Shown: positions 52,916 to 62,453 of the stretch, in pieces | Layout: each line of letters opens with the position of its first letter | How positions within the stretch are numbered: the stretch's first letter is position 1 | Source: Actibacterium sp. 188UL27-1 | GTDB lineage: Bacteria > Pseudomonadota > Alphaproteobacteria > Rhodobacterales > Rhodobacteraceae | DNA: 64,000 nucleotides | Direction of reading: 5' to 3' | NCBI RefSeq assembly: GCF_016901225.1 | Contig: NZ_JAFEUL010000010.1 | Coordinates: 1 to 64,000 of the forward strand | Made by a program: the position numbers and the translations under genes | Notes under the pieces: generated by a model | Told to the model about the DNA's origin: nothing | Database searches by the model: none | What the model saw: only the letters and a program-made list of their open reading frames with translations

Positions 52916-54313
52916 CTAATCCTGAAGCTTCAGGATCCGGCTATGCTTTTGCATCTCGGCCCGCACCTGGCCGAATGTGCCGATTCCCCGGGCCTCCAGT
53001 ACCGGCAAAAGCGCGACCAATGCTTCGGCTGTGGCGGTCGCATCGCCCAAGGCGGTGTGGCGCAGATTGCCGGGCAAGACAATCGAGAGCCTGTCACAAA
53101 GCGCATCTAGTGTATGATTGGCAGAGCCGCCGAAGATGACGGCGGATAAATGTACGGTATCGAGGATCGGATTGTCGAATGTCACCCCGCCCTTGCCGGC
53201 CTCCCGGTGAAGGAAGGCCATGTCGAAAGGCGCGTTATGGGCCACGATTACGGCGTCGCGTGCAAAATGGTGAAACCTTTGGCATACATCGGTAAAGTCG
53301 GGCGCGGTGGCGACCATATCATCCGTGATGCCGTGCACCTTGGTTGAGGTTGCCGGGATGGGCCGACCGGGATTGACCAAGGTATCAAAGACCTCCCCCG
53401 GCACCATCCTGCCATTGACGATGCGAACGGCCCCCAACTGCACGACATCGTCCTTGGCCGGGTTCAGTCCCGTCGTTTCCCCGTCAAAGACGACGAATGT
53501 CAGGTCTCGCAACGCAGTATCGTCGGGATCGGTGGGCCGTGGTTGATCGAACAGATCGAAATCATAGACGAGGGGGCGTGCAGCGTCGGGTTCCAGCGGA
53601 TGCAGCATGAGCGTATAGCCGGTCTGACCGTCAAACAGTCGGATATGACCCGAATAGACTGCGCCGGATCGACCGTTTACTGCAATCTCCTGCCGTGGGG
53701 TGCCTGCGCCGTGCATTTTCGACAGCACGTCGCGGATGGCACTTTCCTCCAGATAGTCAAAGAGGGAGCCGTTCAGCCGTGCGGGAGCCTCGCGTTCCAT
53801 CAGATCGGCGGCCTGCCCGTCATAGAGAACGATCTGGTGGTCCTGAGTGGCAACAATTACAGCGACCGGAACGTCAGACAATATCGTCAAAAGCTGACTG
53901 CGATGCTGTTCCAGTCGTGCGGTTCGTTGTGCAACGGTTTCGGTGGAGGCTTGGGTGACCTGGCCCAGCTTTCGGTTGACCGCAAATGCAGCCGGGGCCA
54001 GATCGCCCAGATATTTTGCCGTCCGTGGGTCGATCTGAACGGGGCTGACGTCGCTGGCGCAGAGACGGAACTGGGCAGCCAAACGCTCAATCGGTTTGCT
54101 GACATTTTCGTCGAAGAGGCGCCAGACAAAGGTGGCCAACGCCAGCAAGCCAAACGTCGATCCGATGGCAACGGTGGCGAAGGCTGAAAAGGCCTCGGGA
54201 TCATCCAACTGGCGAAAACCTAGTTGCACGGCGATAAGGATGATCGCGACGCCGCCCAGACCGATCAGACAAAAGAACAAAAACACCCTGAGCCGCAGGC
54301 TGAGATCGGTCAT
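52916..54313 (-). CDS. Membrane-anchored PAS/3'-5' exonuclease (DnaQ-like) protein
   Basis: About 465 residues. Two membrane helices (about 8-30 and 45-64), a HAMP-like helical region (70-135), a PAS-like domain (about 140-240) and a DEDDh exonuclease (270-440). The exonuclease residues are intact: Asp277 and Glu279 in FDGETTG, Asp364 in APFDMAFL, His419 and Asp424 in RHTALGDA. Signal input and nuclease output in one membrane protein is unusual; such genes occur in acetate (acs/actP) clusters, but their role is unknown. ATG 54313 has GGAGG upstream and sits one base from the previous stop. Confidence 0.88.
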   Translation of the reverse strand: MTDLSLRLRVFLFFCLIGLGGVAIILIAVQLGFRQLDDPEAFSAFATVAIGSTFGLLALATFVWRLFDENVSKPIERLAAQFRLCASDVSPVQIDPRTAKYLGDLAPAAFAVNRKLGQVTQASTETVAQRTARLEQHRSQLLTILSDVPVAVIVATQDHQIVLYDGQAADLMEREAPARLNGSLFDYLEESAIRDVLSKMHGAGTPRQEIAVNGRSGAVYSGHIRLFDGQTGYTLMLHPLEPDAARPLVYDFDLFDQPRPTDPDDTALRDLTFVVFDGETTGLNPAKDDVVQLGAVRIVNGRMVPGEVFDTLVNPGRPIPATSTKVHGITDDMVATAPDFTDVCQRFHHFARDAVIVAHNAPFDMAFLHREAGKGGVTFDNPILDTVHLSAVIFGGSANHTLDALCDRLSIVLPGNLRHTALGDATATAEALVALLPVLEARGIGTFGQVRAEMQKHSRILKLQD

Positions 54314-54314
54314 G

Positions 54315-54836
54315 TCACACCTCCTTGCAGGCCGCCTGCTGGATCGGATCATCGTCCGGCATTGTGACCCAGTCGGCATTCAGCACGGTGCCGTTGTCGC
54401 CGAACTCGATCCCGTCAACGATGTCGGCGCGTCTACCGCCCGTGCAATCGAACAGGATGGGCACTTTTGCCGTTTTGGCCCAGCGTCCGAAAAAGAACAG
54501 ATCGACGATGCGCTGTCCGGGCTGTTCCGGGTGGGTCCGTTTTGCGGCCAGATCAACCGCCGCAAAGCGCGAGATATAGGGTTTGGCATAGGTCCAGGGC
54601 CGGTAAAATGCCTGTTCTTCGACCGTGTAGGCCACGGAGCTGCCTGGCGGCAGTGTGGCCACGGTCCGGTTGTACCAACTGTATTCGCTGGAAATCGTCG
54701 CGGCCAACATGGCGGTCCCTGCCGCGACAGGCGCCAGCCATTTGGGAAGGCGCTTGCCTATCGTGCGGTTAATGGCCCAGACGATCAGTCCGGCCGCCAC
54801 GCCCGCAATGATCGTGCCGATTAATTCAAAGAACAT
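54315..54836 (-). CDS. Small membrane protein of the acetate cluster, unknown function
   Basis: About 173 residues. Two hydrophobic segments (LIGTIIAGVAAGLIVWAI and WLAPVAAGTAMLAATI) are followed by a soluble domain of about 115 residues with YTVEEQAFYRPWTYAKPYI and two cysteines. No family I can name. Tight spacing (26 bases to the DUF294 gene, 1 to the exonuclease gene) places it in the same operon. Confidence 0.72.
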   Translation of the reverse strand: MFFELIGTIIAGVAAGLIVWAINRTIGKRLPKWLAPVAAGTAMLAATISSEYSWYNRTVATLPPGSSVAYTVEEQAFYRPWTYAKPYISRFAAVDLAAKRTHPEQPGQRIVDLFFFGRWAKTAKVPILFDCTGGRRADIVDGIEFGDNGTVLNADWVTMPDDDPIQQAACKEV

Positions 54837-54862
54837 GGGCCTCCCCTCCCTGTTGCGTTACC

Positions 54863-56689
54863 CTATCCCAACACGCCGCGGCCCTGCATCAAAGCAGATT
54901 GCATCGTCTTGATGACGACGAATGCATCACGCAGATGGCTCCGTTCAAACGGCGACAGCTGTGCGGGCGCCAGGAAATTGTCCGGCGATTTGCCCAGCTT
55001 GATCTGGGTGGCCTGGTGCTCCAACCGGGTTTGCGCGACCAGGTCATAGACGTCCATAAGGTCGCGTCCGCCACTTCGGCTGATGATCTTTTGGCCCATT
55101 GCAGCCTCCAGCCGCGCACGCGTGTTGACGACGTCCAACTCGCCTTGCAGCGCGTATATCCGCCCCAGATCGACGACGGGCACCACGCCGTTCAGCTTCA
55201 TGTCGATGGTATTGCGATGCTCGCCCGAGCGGATCGTGGCCAATCCCTTCAGCAGCCCTAGCGGTGGCGCATGGGCCAGAGCATTCGTCGCCATATGGGC
55301 GGTAAAGATCGAATTGGCAGCGGCGGCCTTCAACGTTTCGACTTGGAGCCCGGTAAACAGGGACACATCCCCCCCGATGGCCCGCAGATCGAACATGACC
55401 GAGGCCAGCATCTGCGCCTCTTTGCTGGGATTGGCGATCCAGTACTTGAAATAATCCTGCCAGACCGCGACGGGCTGGCGCCAACGCGGGTTGGTCGCCA
55501 TCATATCGCCGGGGCAGTAGACATAGCCGCACGCATTCAGGCCATCACTCACGAATTGCGCGAAGGGCTCGAAATAGGCCAGTTGTGCTTCGGTCAGGTC
55601 ATCTTCGAACATCAGGCAATTGTCTTGGTCCGAAACGCCAGTCTGCTCCTGTCGCCCCTGGCTTCCGCAGGCCAGCCAGACATAGCGGGCTGGGGGCGGG
55701 CCAAATTGCTGCTCCGCCAACGCCAATAGGCGGCGTGTCACGACGTCGGCAATATCGGTGATCATGCGTGTGACCACGTCATGCCGATGCCCCGCCGCAA
55801 CAAGTTGCACCAGAAGGTTCGGGATACGGGCGGTGACGTCTGCCAACCCCTGGGCCGTTTCGGCACGGGCCGCATCCGATACGAAACCCGCCGCGTTCGA
55901 GGCCTGGAAATGGGTCAGATCGGTCTGAGTGACGATCCCCACAAGGTGCCCGCCCGAGACAATCGGCAAATGGCCCAGGCGATGTTCCATCATCAGATGC
56001 AGCACATCTGATCCGATCGCCGTTGGTGGCAAAACGCGGGGGCCCTTGGTCATGATCTGTCCCACTGGCGTGCTGGGAGCGAGACCTTCGGCCAAGGCTT
56101 TGCCCGACAGATCGCGCAGGGTCACGATGCCGGCCAGCCTGTCCGCCTCAAGCACGCAGAGGCAAGATATTCGCCTGTCGCGCATGATCCGTGCGGCATC
56201 CTGTATGGGCAGGGTCGGCGCACAGGTGACCGGGTCCGCCACCATCAAGGTGTCGACCCGCACATTGGTCAGATCGAAATCCGGTTGGGATTTGACCACC
56301 GCCCCGGACCGGTTGCGGTCAAAGAACCGGCGAAACGGTTCATGCTCGGCCCGCAGCTTGTGAAACAGATCGGCAGGGATACAGATCAGGTCACTGTCTG
56401 TTACGGCCCGGGCAGAGGTGACGGCCAGACCGTCGCGCAGCAGGCCACGCTCGGCAAAGGAGTTCTCACGCTGCAACAGGGACACTTGATGTCCGGCTTC
56501 GTCGCTGACAGCGACTTCTCCGTTTGCGATCACGTAAAGGCCCTTGAGTGTCTCACCAAAGGTATAGATCGGCTCACCCGCTGCTACCCTGGTCCGTTCG
56601 ATCCGTTTGAGCAGATCATCCAGCGCTTGTTCAGGCAACGCATCATAGGGGGAGAGATGGGGCAGGAGCGAAAGGGCGGCATCTGTCAT
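54863..56689 (-). CDS. cNMP-binding / CBS-pair / DUF294 nucleotidyltransferase-like protein
   Basis: About 608 residues. A cyclic-nucleotide-binding-type domain (about 10-125) includes AGEPIYTFGETLKGLYVIANGEVA. A CBS pair follows (about 150-265), then a DUF294 nucleotidyltransferase domain with WLACGSQGRQEQTGVSDQDN near 350, and a helical DUF294 C-terminal domain. The GSxxRxE...DQDN motif is as in GlnD-type enzymes. It may sense adenine nucleotides and modify a partner, plausibly the symporter or Acs (inference). ATG 56689 or 56725 are both possible. Confidence 0.88.
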   Translation of the reverse strand: MTDAALSLLPHLSPYDALPEQALDDLLKRIERTRVAAGEPIYTFGETLKGLYVIANGEVAVSDEAGHQVSLLQRENSFAERGLLRDGLAVTSARAVTDSDLICIPADLFHKLRAEHEPFRRFFDRNRSGAVVKSQPDFDLTNVRVDTLMVADPVTCAPTLPIQDAARIMRDRRISCLCVLEADRLAGIVTLRDLSGKALAEGLAPSTPVGQIMTKGPRVLPPTAIGSDVLHLMMEHRLGHLPIVSGGHLVGIVTQTDLTHFQASNAAGFVSDAARAETAQGLADVTARIPNLLVQLVAAGHRHDVVTRMITDIADVVTRRLLALAEQQFGPPPARYVWLACGSQGRQEQTGVSDQDNCLMFEDDLTEAQLAYFEPFAQFVSDGLNACGYVYCPGDMMATNPRWRQPVAVWQDYFKYWIANPSKEAQMLASVMFDLRAIGGDVSLFTGLQVETLKAAAANSIFTAHMATNALAHAPPLGLLKGLATIRSGEHRNTIDMKLNGVVPVVDLGRIYALQGELDVVNTRARLEAAMGQKIISRSGGRDLMDVYDLVAQTRLEHQATQIKLGKSPDNFLAPAQLSPFERSHLRDAFVVIKTMQSALMQGRGVLG

Positions 56690-56779
56690 GGCGATATCCC
56701 GCAGATGAAAGGTTGATCCCGACATGGAGGGATCAACCGATGGAGCCAGCGACGACAGGGTCGCTGGCTCCTGTGTGTT

Positions 56780-58579
56780 TTAGTGGTCGACCGCGCCGCC
56801 CGCACCGGCAGGGACACGCACGCTTTCGACCAGGTCCTTGATCTCCTGCGGGGTGTCTTGGGTCGAGACTGAGACCGCGTAGGCCACCCCAAAGTTGATC
56901 AACGCACCGACCGCACCGATGGCTGTGGACTGGATCCCAAGGAGCGATCCGTCAACCGTATCGGGGAACGAGTTGGTGCCCGCGATAAAGAGCCACCCCT
57001 TGTGCAGGAAGATGTAGACCAGGGTGAAGATCAGACCGGCCAGCATCCCCGAGACCGCGCCAATATTGTTCACGCGCTTGGAGAAGATGCCCATCATCAA
57101 GGCCGGGAAGATCGATGCCGCCGCCAGACCAAAGGCCAGAGCCACGGTTTGCGCCGCAAATCCCGGCGGGTTCAGCCCCAGGATCGTGGCCACACCGATG
57201 GCGATCGCCATGGCGATGCGGGCCGACATCAACTCCGCCTTTTCCGACATGTTCGGCGTCAGTTGCCCCTTTAACAAGTCATGGGAAACTGCTGACGAGA
57301 TCGCCAGCAGCAGACCCGCCGCTGTGGAAAGCGCCGCCGCAAGGCCACCCGCGGCTACCAGACCGATCACCCAACCCGGCAGGTTGGCAATCTCGGGGTT
57401 GGCCAGCACCAGGATATCGCGGTTGAAGTTGGTCAGCTCATTGCCTTCCCACCCATTGGCCGCGGCCTTCTCGGCCATCGCGTCGGATTGGTCGTTGTAG
57501 TACTGGATCTTGCCGTCGCCGTTCTTGTCTTCCCAATCCAGAAGACCGGTTTTCTGCCAGGTCAGCATCCAGTTATAGGTCTCATCCGTCTCGATGGTTT
57601 CAACCGACACAGCATCGCCGTTCGTGCCATTGGGCCACATCAGTTCAGTGATGTTGAGCCGTGCCATGGCCCCGACAGCCGGAGCCGTCAGGTAGAGCAA
57701 GGCGATAAAGACCAGCGCCCAACCGGCAGACCAGCGCGCGTCAGAGACTTTGGGGACCGTGAAGAACCGCATGATGACATGGGGCAAACCCGCCGTACCG
57801 ATCATCAGGGACAGGGTGAACAGAACCATGTTCAGATTGTCCTTATGCGCCTCGGTATAGCTGGCAAAACCCAGCTCGGTGACGATCTGGTCCAACTTGC
57901 TGAGCAGATAGACGGATCCTTCGCCGGCACTTGCCGTCGTCTCACTGAAAAGACCCAGGGCCGGGATCGGCGTCCCGGTCAGTTGCAAAGAGATGAACAC
58001 AGCCGGGATTGTATAGGCCATGATCAGCACGACATATTGCGCTACTTGGGTATAGGTCACGCCTTTCATGCCGCCAAAGACTGCGTAAGCAAAGACCACA
58101 CAGGCACCGATCAGCAGGCCGGCCGTGTTCGAGATCTCAAGGAACCGCCCAAAAGCCACGCCGACGCCTGTCATCTGACCGATCACATAGGTGGTTGAGG
58201 CCACGATCAGGCAGATCACGGCGACAAGGCGTGCAGTTGGGGAGTAGAACCGGTCTCCGATGAACTCCGACACGGTGAACTTGCCGAATTTGCGCAAGTA
58301 GGGTGCCAGCAGCAGGGCAAGCAGCACATAGCCACCGGTCCAGCCCATCAGGAAGGAGGAGTTGTCATAGCCCGTGAACGCGATCAGGCCTGCCATTGAG
58401 ATGAAGGAGGCCGCCGACATCCAGTCCGCCGCCGTGGCCATGCCGTTCGTGACGGGGTGAACGCCGCGACCGGCCGCGTAAAATTCAGAGGTTGAGCCCG
58501 CCCGGGCCCAGACCGCGATGCCGATGTAGAGCGCGAAAGACGCGCCCACAAACAGCAGGTTCAGAGTAAACTGGTCCAT
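56780..58579 (-). CDS. actP: Cation/acetate symporter (sodium:solute symporter family)
   Basis: About 599 residues with about 13 membrane helices. Typical SSS segments: GMATAADWMSAASFISMAGLI near 45, GQMTGVGVAFGRFLE near 135, VIGLVAAGGLAAALSTAAGLLLAIS near 405. A hydrophilic loop of about 80 residues near 330-400 (NWMLTWQKTGLLDWEDKNGD) marks the VC_2705-type subfamily, which works with a DUF4212 small subunit, encoded 4 bases upstream. Imports acetate or similar acids for Acs. Confidence 0.92.
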   Translation of the reverse strand: MDQFTLNLLFVGASFALYIGIAVWARAGSTSEFYAAGRGVHPVTNGMATAADWMSAASFISMAGLIAFTGYDNSSFLMGWTGGYVLLALLLAPYLRKFGKFTVSEFIGDRFYSPTARLVAVICLIVASTTYVIGQMTGVGVAFGRFLEISNTAGLLIGACVVFAYAVFGGMKGVTYTQVAQYVVLIMAYTIPAVFISLQLTGTPIPALGLFSETTASAGEGSVYLLSKLDQIVTELGFASYTEAHKDNLNMVLFTLSLMIGTAGLPHVIMRFFTVPKVSDARWSAGWALVFIALLYLTAPAVGAMARLNITELMWPNGTNGDAVSVETIETDETYNWMLTWQKTGLLDWEDKNGDGKIQYYNDQSDAMAEKAAANGWEGNELTNFNRDILVLANPEIANLPGWVIGLVAAGGLAAALSTAAGLLLAISSAVSHDLLKGQLTPNMSEKAELMSARIAMAIAIGVATILGLNPPGFAAQTVALAFGLAAASIFPALMMGIFSKRVNNIGAVSGMLAGLIFTLVYIFLHKGWLFIAGTNSFPDTVDGSLLGIQSTAIGAVGALINFGVAYAVSVSTQDTPQEIKDLVESVRVPAGAGGAVDH

Positions 58580-58582
58580 CGA

Positions 58583-58864
58583 TTAATCCTCCTCAACGCC
58601 GTATTCGCGGTCGAGCTTGTTCATCCGCCAGGCGTAGAAAAAGATCAGCCCAAGAAAGACCAGGATCGATCCCTGTTGAGCGAACCAAAAGCCCAGATCC
58701 GTGCCGCCGACGGGAATGCCCGCCAAGAGCGGTCGCAGCAAAATACCGAAGCCGAATGAAACAAGCGCCCAAATGATTAGGCTGACGGTGATGATCCGAA
58801 CATTGGCGGACCAATAGGCCGTCCCGTCCTTATCCGCCGCTAACTGAGTTGATTGATCTGCCAT
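58583..58864 (-). CDS. DUF4212 symporter small subunit
   Basis: About 93 residues with two membrane helices (VSLIIWALVSFGFGIL, GSILVFLGLIFFYAWRM) and the conserved FWFAQQGSI between them. It ends in KLDREYGVEED. DUF4212 proteins accompany VC_2705-type symporters and are thought to form a complex with them. Precedes actP by 3 bases. Confidence 0.92.
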   Translation of the reverse strand: MADQSTQLAADKDGTAYWSANVRIITVSLIIWALVSFGFGILLRPLLAGIPVGGTDLGFWFAQQGSILVFLGLIFFYAWRMNKLDREYGVEED

Positions 58865-58931
58865 TTTGGCACTCCTCCTGTGTTGGCATTTTTTTTGTCC
58901 GCAGGGGGGCGGCCCCCGGCGGGATCACGTC

Positions 58932-59618
58932 TCAGACCGTCAGCTGCCGAGCGATTGTTGAAAGCTCACGCGCGACACTGTCGATCGGTCCCATCGCGTC
59001 GATCTTTTGCAGAACGTCTTGCTCGCCATAGTAGCGCAGCAGCGGCGCCGTTTGGGCGTGATACGCATCGAGCCGGGACATGACCGTCTGCGCATTGTCA
59101 TCGGCGCGCTGCTTCATATCTGTCCCGCCGCACATGTCGCAGATGCCTGCGACCTTGGTCGGCTTGAAGTCCTTGTGATAGCCTTCGCCGCAACTGCCAC
59201 AGGTGAAACGCCCGGTGATACGCACGACCATTTTGACGTCATCGACCTCAAGGGAAATTGCGGTGGTCACCGCTTGCCCGCGTTCCGACAGCAGCTTGTC
59301 CAACGCCTCGGCCTGACCGGTGGTGCGGGGAAAGCCGTCAAGGACAACGCCGGTGGCGCAATCGGGCTCAGCCAGCCGGTCGGTCAGGATCGCCAAGACG
59401 ATGTCATCGCTGACCAGATCACCGGCTTCCATCACGGCCTTGGCTTTCCGACCCGCTTCGGTGCCTGCCGCAACAGCCGCGCGCAGCAAATCACCGGTGG
59501 ACAGTTGCACCAGCCCAAACTTTTCTTCCAGCATGCGGGCCTGGGTGCCTTTGCCCGCACCCGGTGGTCCCAAAAGGATCACAACGGGTGCGTTTTGCGG
59601 ATGAGTGAGGTCTTTCAT
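58932..59618 (-). CDS. adk: Adenylate kinase (zinc-lid type)
   Basis: About 228 residues. P-loop GPPGAGKGT (17-25), LSTGDLLRAAV, DGFPRTTGQAEAL. The LID carries four cysteines (140, 143, 160, 163), the zinc-binding form. It converts AMP plus ATP to two ADP. ATG 59618 overlaps the acs stop (TGATG), with GGAAGGA upstream, so it is co-translated with acs, which releases AMP. A housekeeping adk copy is probably elsewhere (inference). Confidence 0.95.
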   Translation of the reverse strand: MKDLTHPQNAPVVILLGPPGAGKGTQARMLEEKFGLVQLSTGDLLRAAVAAGTEAGRKAKAVMEAGDLVSDDIVLAILTDRLAEPDCATGVVLDGFPRTTGQAEALDKLLSERGQAVTTAISLEVDDVKMVVRITGRFTCGSCGEGYHKDFKPTKVAGICDMCGGTDMKQRADDNAQTVMSRLDAYHAQTAPLLRYYGEQDVLQKIDAMGPIDSVARELSTIARQLTV

Positions 59619-61597
59619 CACATATCCTTCCGGTTCATGCGGTTTGCGATCAGACCATCCACAACGGCAGGTTCCGCGAGGGTGGAGGTGTCGCCTAACG
59701 TCGCGAAATCATCTTCTGCGATCTTGCGCAGGATGCGGCGCATGATCTTGCCCGAACGGGTCTTGGGCAGGCCGGGTGCCCATTGGATCAGGTCGGGTTT
59801 GGCGATGGGGCCGATCTCGGTCCGGACCCATTTTTCAAGTTCCTTGCGCAGATCTTCGGACGGGTCTTCGCCGTTCATCAGGGTGACATAGGCGTAGATG
59901 CCCTGGCCCTTGATGTCGTGGGGGTAACCGACAACGGCGGCTTCGGCGACCTTGGGATGGGCGACCAGGGCGGATTCCACCTCTGCCGTGCCCATCCTGT
60001 GGCCCGAGACGTTAATCACATCGTCCACCCGGCCCGTGATCCAGTAATCGCCATCCGCATCGCGGCGGCAGCCATCCCCGGTGAAGTAATACCCCTTGTA
60101 GTCTGAGAAATAGGTCTTCTCGAACCGGTCATGGTCGCCCCACACGGTGCGCATTTGGCCAGGCCAGCTATCGGCCAGCACCAGTACACCCTCGGCCTCT
60201 GTTGTCGTGATCTCTTCACCGGTCTGCGGGTCCAGGACCTTGGGTCTGATCCCAAAAAAAGGTTGCTGCGCCGATCCCGGTTTCAGCTTGGTCGCAAAGG
60301 GTAGGGGGGTCAGCAGGTGACCGCCTGTCTCCGTCTGCCACCAGGTATCGACGATGGGGCAGTTTCCCTTGCCGATGACGTCATTGTACCAGTTCCATGC
60401 CTCGGGGTTGATCGGTTCGCCCACCGTGCCCAGCACCCGCAGATCGGATAGATCGTAGGTGTTCACCGGATCATCCCCGGCCGCCATCAATGCGCGGATC
60501 GCAGTCGGGGCCGTGTAGAACTGGTTCACCTTGTGTTTTTCGCAGACAGCCCAGAACCGGCCCGCATCGGGATAGGTGGGCACCCCTTCGAACATGATCG
60601 TCGTGGCGCCATTGGCGAGCGGTCCATAGACGATATAGCTGTGCCCGGTGACCCAGCCGACATCGGCGGTACACCAGAAAACCTCGCCTTCGTGGTAGTC
60701 AAAGACAATCTCGTGGGTCATCGCGGCATAGGTCAGATAGCCGCCGGATGTGTGCACAACGCCTTTGGGCTGCCCCGTGGATCCAGACGTGTAAAGGATG
60801 AACAGCGGATCCTCTGCATTCATGGCCGCTGGCGTAAACTGGTCGCCGGCCGTCTGGGCCAGGGCGTTGTAATCATGGTCACGGTCGGTCCAGGTCGTTT
60901 GGCCGCCGGTCCGTTTGACCACCAGGCATTGCACCTTGTCTTTGCAATGCAGCAGCGCGGTATCGGTGTTGGATTTCAGCGCGGTCTTGCGACCCCCGCG
61001 CGGGGCCTCATCGGCGGTGATCACGACCTTTGCATCGCAGCCATTGATCCGGGCCCCCAGCGCATCGGGCGAGAAGCCGGCAAAGACGATGGAATGGATC
61101 GCCCCGATCCGCGCGCAAGCCAGCATCGCATAGGCCGCTTCCGGGATCATCGGGAGGTAAAGGACAACGCGGTCGCCTTTGACCACGCCCAGATCGGTCA
61201 GAATGTTGGCCATCCTGCAGGTGTTGCGATGCAGATCGGCGTAGGTGATGTGCAACGCCTCATCCGCCGGATCGTCGGGCTCCCAGATGATCGCCGTCTG
61301 ATCGGCGCGAGTGGCCAAATGCCGGTCAATGCAATTGGCCGAAACGTTAAGCTCACCATCTTCAAACCACTTGATCGAGACATTGCCGAGCGTGAAGTCT
61401 ACATCCTTTACCTTGGTAAAGGGTGTGATCCAGTCCAGCCGTTGCGCCTGCTTGGCCCAAAACGCCTCCGGATCCTGAATCGATGTCTGGTAGAGCGCCG
61501 GATATTCTGCAGCATTCACATGCGGGATCTTGCTCCCGGATAGCGGGGCTGCAGCATCCGTGCGGCCCTGATCTTTGGTTTTTTCGATGGTGTCCAT
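59618..61597 (-). CDS. acs: Acetyl-CoA synthetase (AMP-forming)
   Basis: About 659 residues, standard length. Motifs: [20 protein letters not shown] near 265, [12 protein letters not shown] near 410, [20 protein letters not shown] near 495, and the acetylatable lysine in [13 protein letters not shown] near 610. It activates acetate to acetyl-CoA with release of AMP and PPi. ATG 61597 follows GAGGAGG. First gene of the acetate cluster; a strong palindrome lies 90 bases upstream. Confidence 0.97.
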   Translation of the reverse strand: MDTIEKTKDQGRTDAAAPLSGSKIPHVNAAEYPALYQTSIQDPEAFWAKQAQRLDWITPFTKVKDVDFTLGNVSIKWFEDGELNVSANCIDRHLATRADQTAIIWEPDDPADEALHITYADLHRNTCRMANILTDLGVVKGDRVVLYLPMIPEAAYAMLACARIGAIHSIVFAGFSPDALGARINGCDAKVVITADEAPRGGRKTALKSNTDTALLHCKDKVQCLVVKRTGGQTTWTDRDHDYNALAQTAGDQFTPAAMNAEDPLFILYTSGSTGQPKGVVHTSGGYLTYAAMTHEIVFDYHEGEVFWCTADVGWVTGHSYIVYGPLANGATTIMFEGVPTYPDAGRFWAVCEKHKVNQFYTAPTAIRALMAAGDDPVNTYDLSDLRVLGTVGEPINPEAWNWYNDVIGKGNCPIVDTWWQTETGGHLLTPLPFATKLKPGSAQQPFFGIRPKVLDPQTGEEITTTEAEGVLVLADSWPGQMRTVWGDHDRFEKTYFSDYKGYYFTGDGCRRDADGDYWITGRVDDVINVSGHRMGTAEVESALVAHPKVAEAAVVGYPHDIKGQGIYAYVTLMNGEDPSEDLRKELEKWVRTEIGPIAKPDLIQWAPGLPKTRSGKIMRRILRKIAEDDFATLGDTSTLAEPAVVDGLIANRMNRKDM

Positions 61598-62453
61598 TCT
61601 GGCCTCCTCAAGCCTTTGGCGACAGGGACACTCAGATCCACCGCGCCAGTTGCTTCCCCAGCGTAATGTAAATTTTGATATCACAGCATATGTCAACTTG
61701 GACATATGCATTTGATATTTATAAATTTTACTGTGAAATTATTTTCATTATTTTGAGGCGGCTGTAAAATTGTTGAAGGAGTTGTGGCGAAAATCAAGCG
61801 ATCCCAAGGCGTTGCATGTTAATCAAAACTGACCACATGTTATGTTAGCGCCCCAAGTTATGCGCCCTTGGTCGGGGTTGATCCTTGGCGCACTATTGCG
61901 CCGTTTTGATGTCTGATCTGTCAACTAAACAGAACAGTTGGGTGTTCCATGCGTGAACGAGTCGGTCATCTGGATCGCTGCTCGCCTGGGTGTCTCGGAG
62001 CGAAGAGATAGCCCGTTTCGCCGCGATCCTCCAAAACGCAATACGGATCCTTGCTTGGTCCGTGGTCCTCAACGAGGATCTGTTGGGTCGGCTCAATCGT
62101 TTTGCGGGCCGCCAGTGTCGCGACATGCTACACAAGGCGGTGCTCAGTGAAACGTTGCAGATGCACGACATCTAATAGGATCTTTCCGGCAATGCAGGCT
62201 TAGGGCCGATTGCCCCGGCCTCTCTCCATACGGCCCATAGTCGATGATCGTATCGATCTTCGCGAAACCCCTTTTGGTCAGCCAATCCGGTAGGGTGGAT
62301 TTCAGAATGTCAGCATCAACCGTTGCGACCCCAATTGCCATCGTTCCTGCGCCATTCCTCCACCCCTGGCCAGCGAAGGCCAGGAACCCATTATCCGATT
62401 TAAGCTAAAGGCGAAGGGTATCGGTGGTATCGTCGCCCATGCCAATACCGCTG
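61598..62453. other. 856-base gap between acs and ettA
   Basis: The part next to acs (61660-61860) is AT-rich and holds the acs promoter and a palindrome. Between 61890 and 62341 short frames occur, for example a plus-strand one at 61990-62175 (FAAILQNAIRILAWSVVL) and a minus-strand one at 62144-62341 (LPDWLTKRGFAKIDTIIDYG). Neither has a clear start or known homology; they may be gene remnants. No RNA gene is evident. Confidence 0.4.
61668..61708 (-). promoter_or_regulatory. acs promoter region with perfect palindromic operator
   Basis: CATATGTC-AACTTG-GACATATG (61687-61708) is a perfect 8-6-8 inverted repeat. On the minus strand TTGACA (61691-61696) lies inside it, with a weaker ATTTAC 17 bases downstream (61668-61673). 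Binding here would block the promoter. The 22-base dyad suits a TetR- or GntR-type regulator, none of which is encoded nearby. Confidence 0.5.

Noticed and set aside
52919..52936. Perfect palindrome ATCCTGAAGCTTCAGGAT
   Set aside because: It lies in the last codons of the exonuclease gene and has no T-run; probably chance, or at most a weak transcription-end structure.
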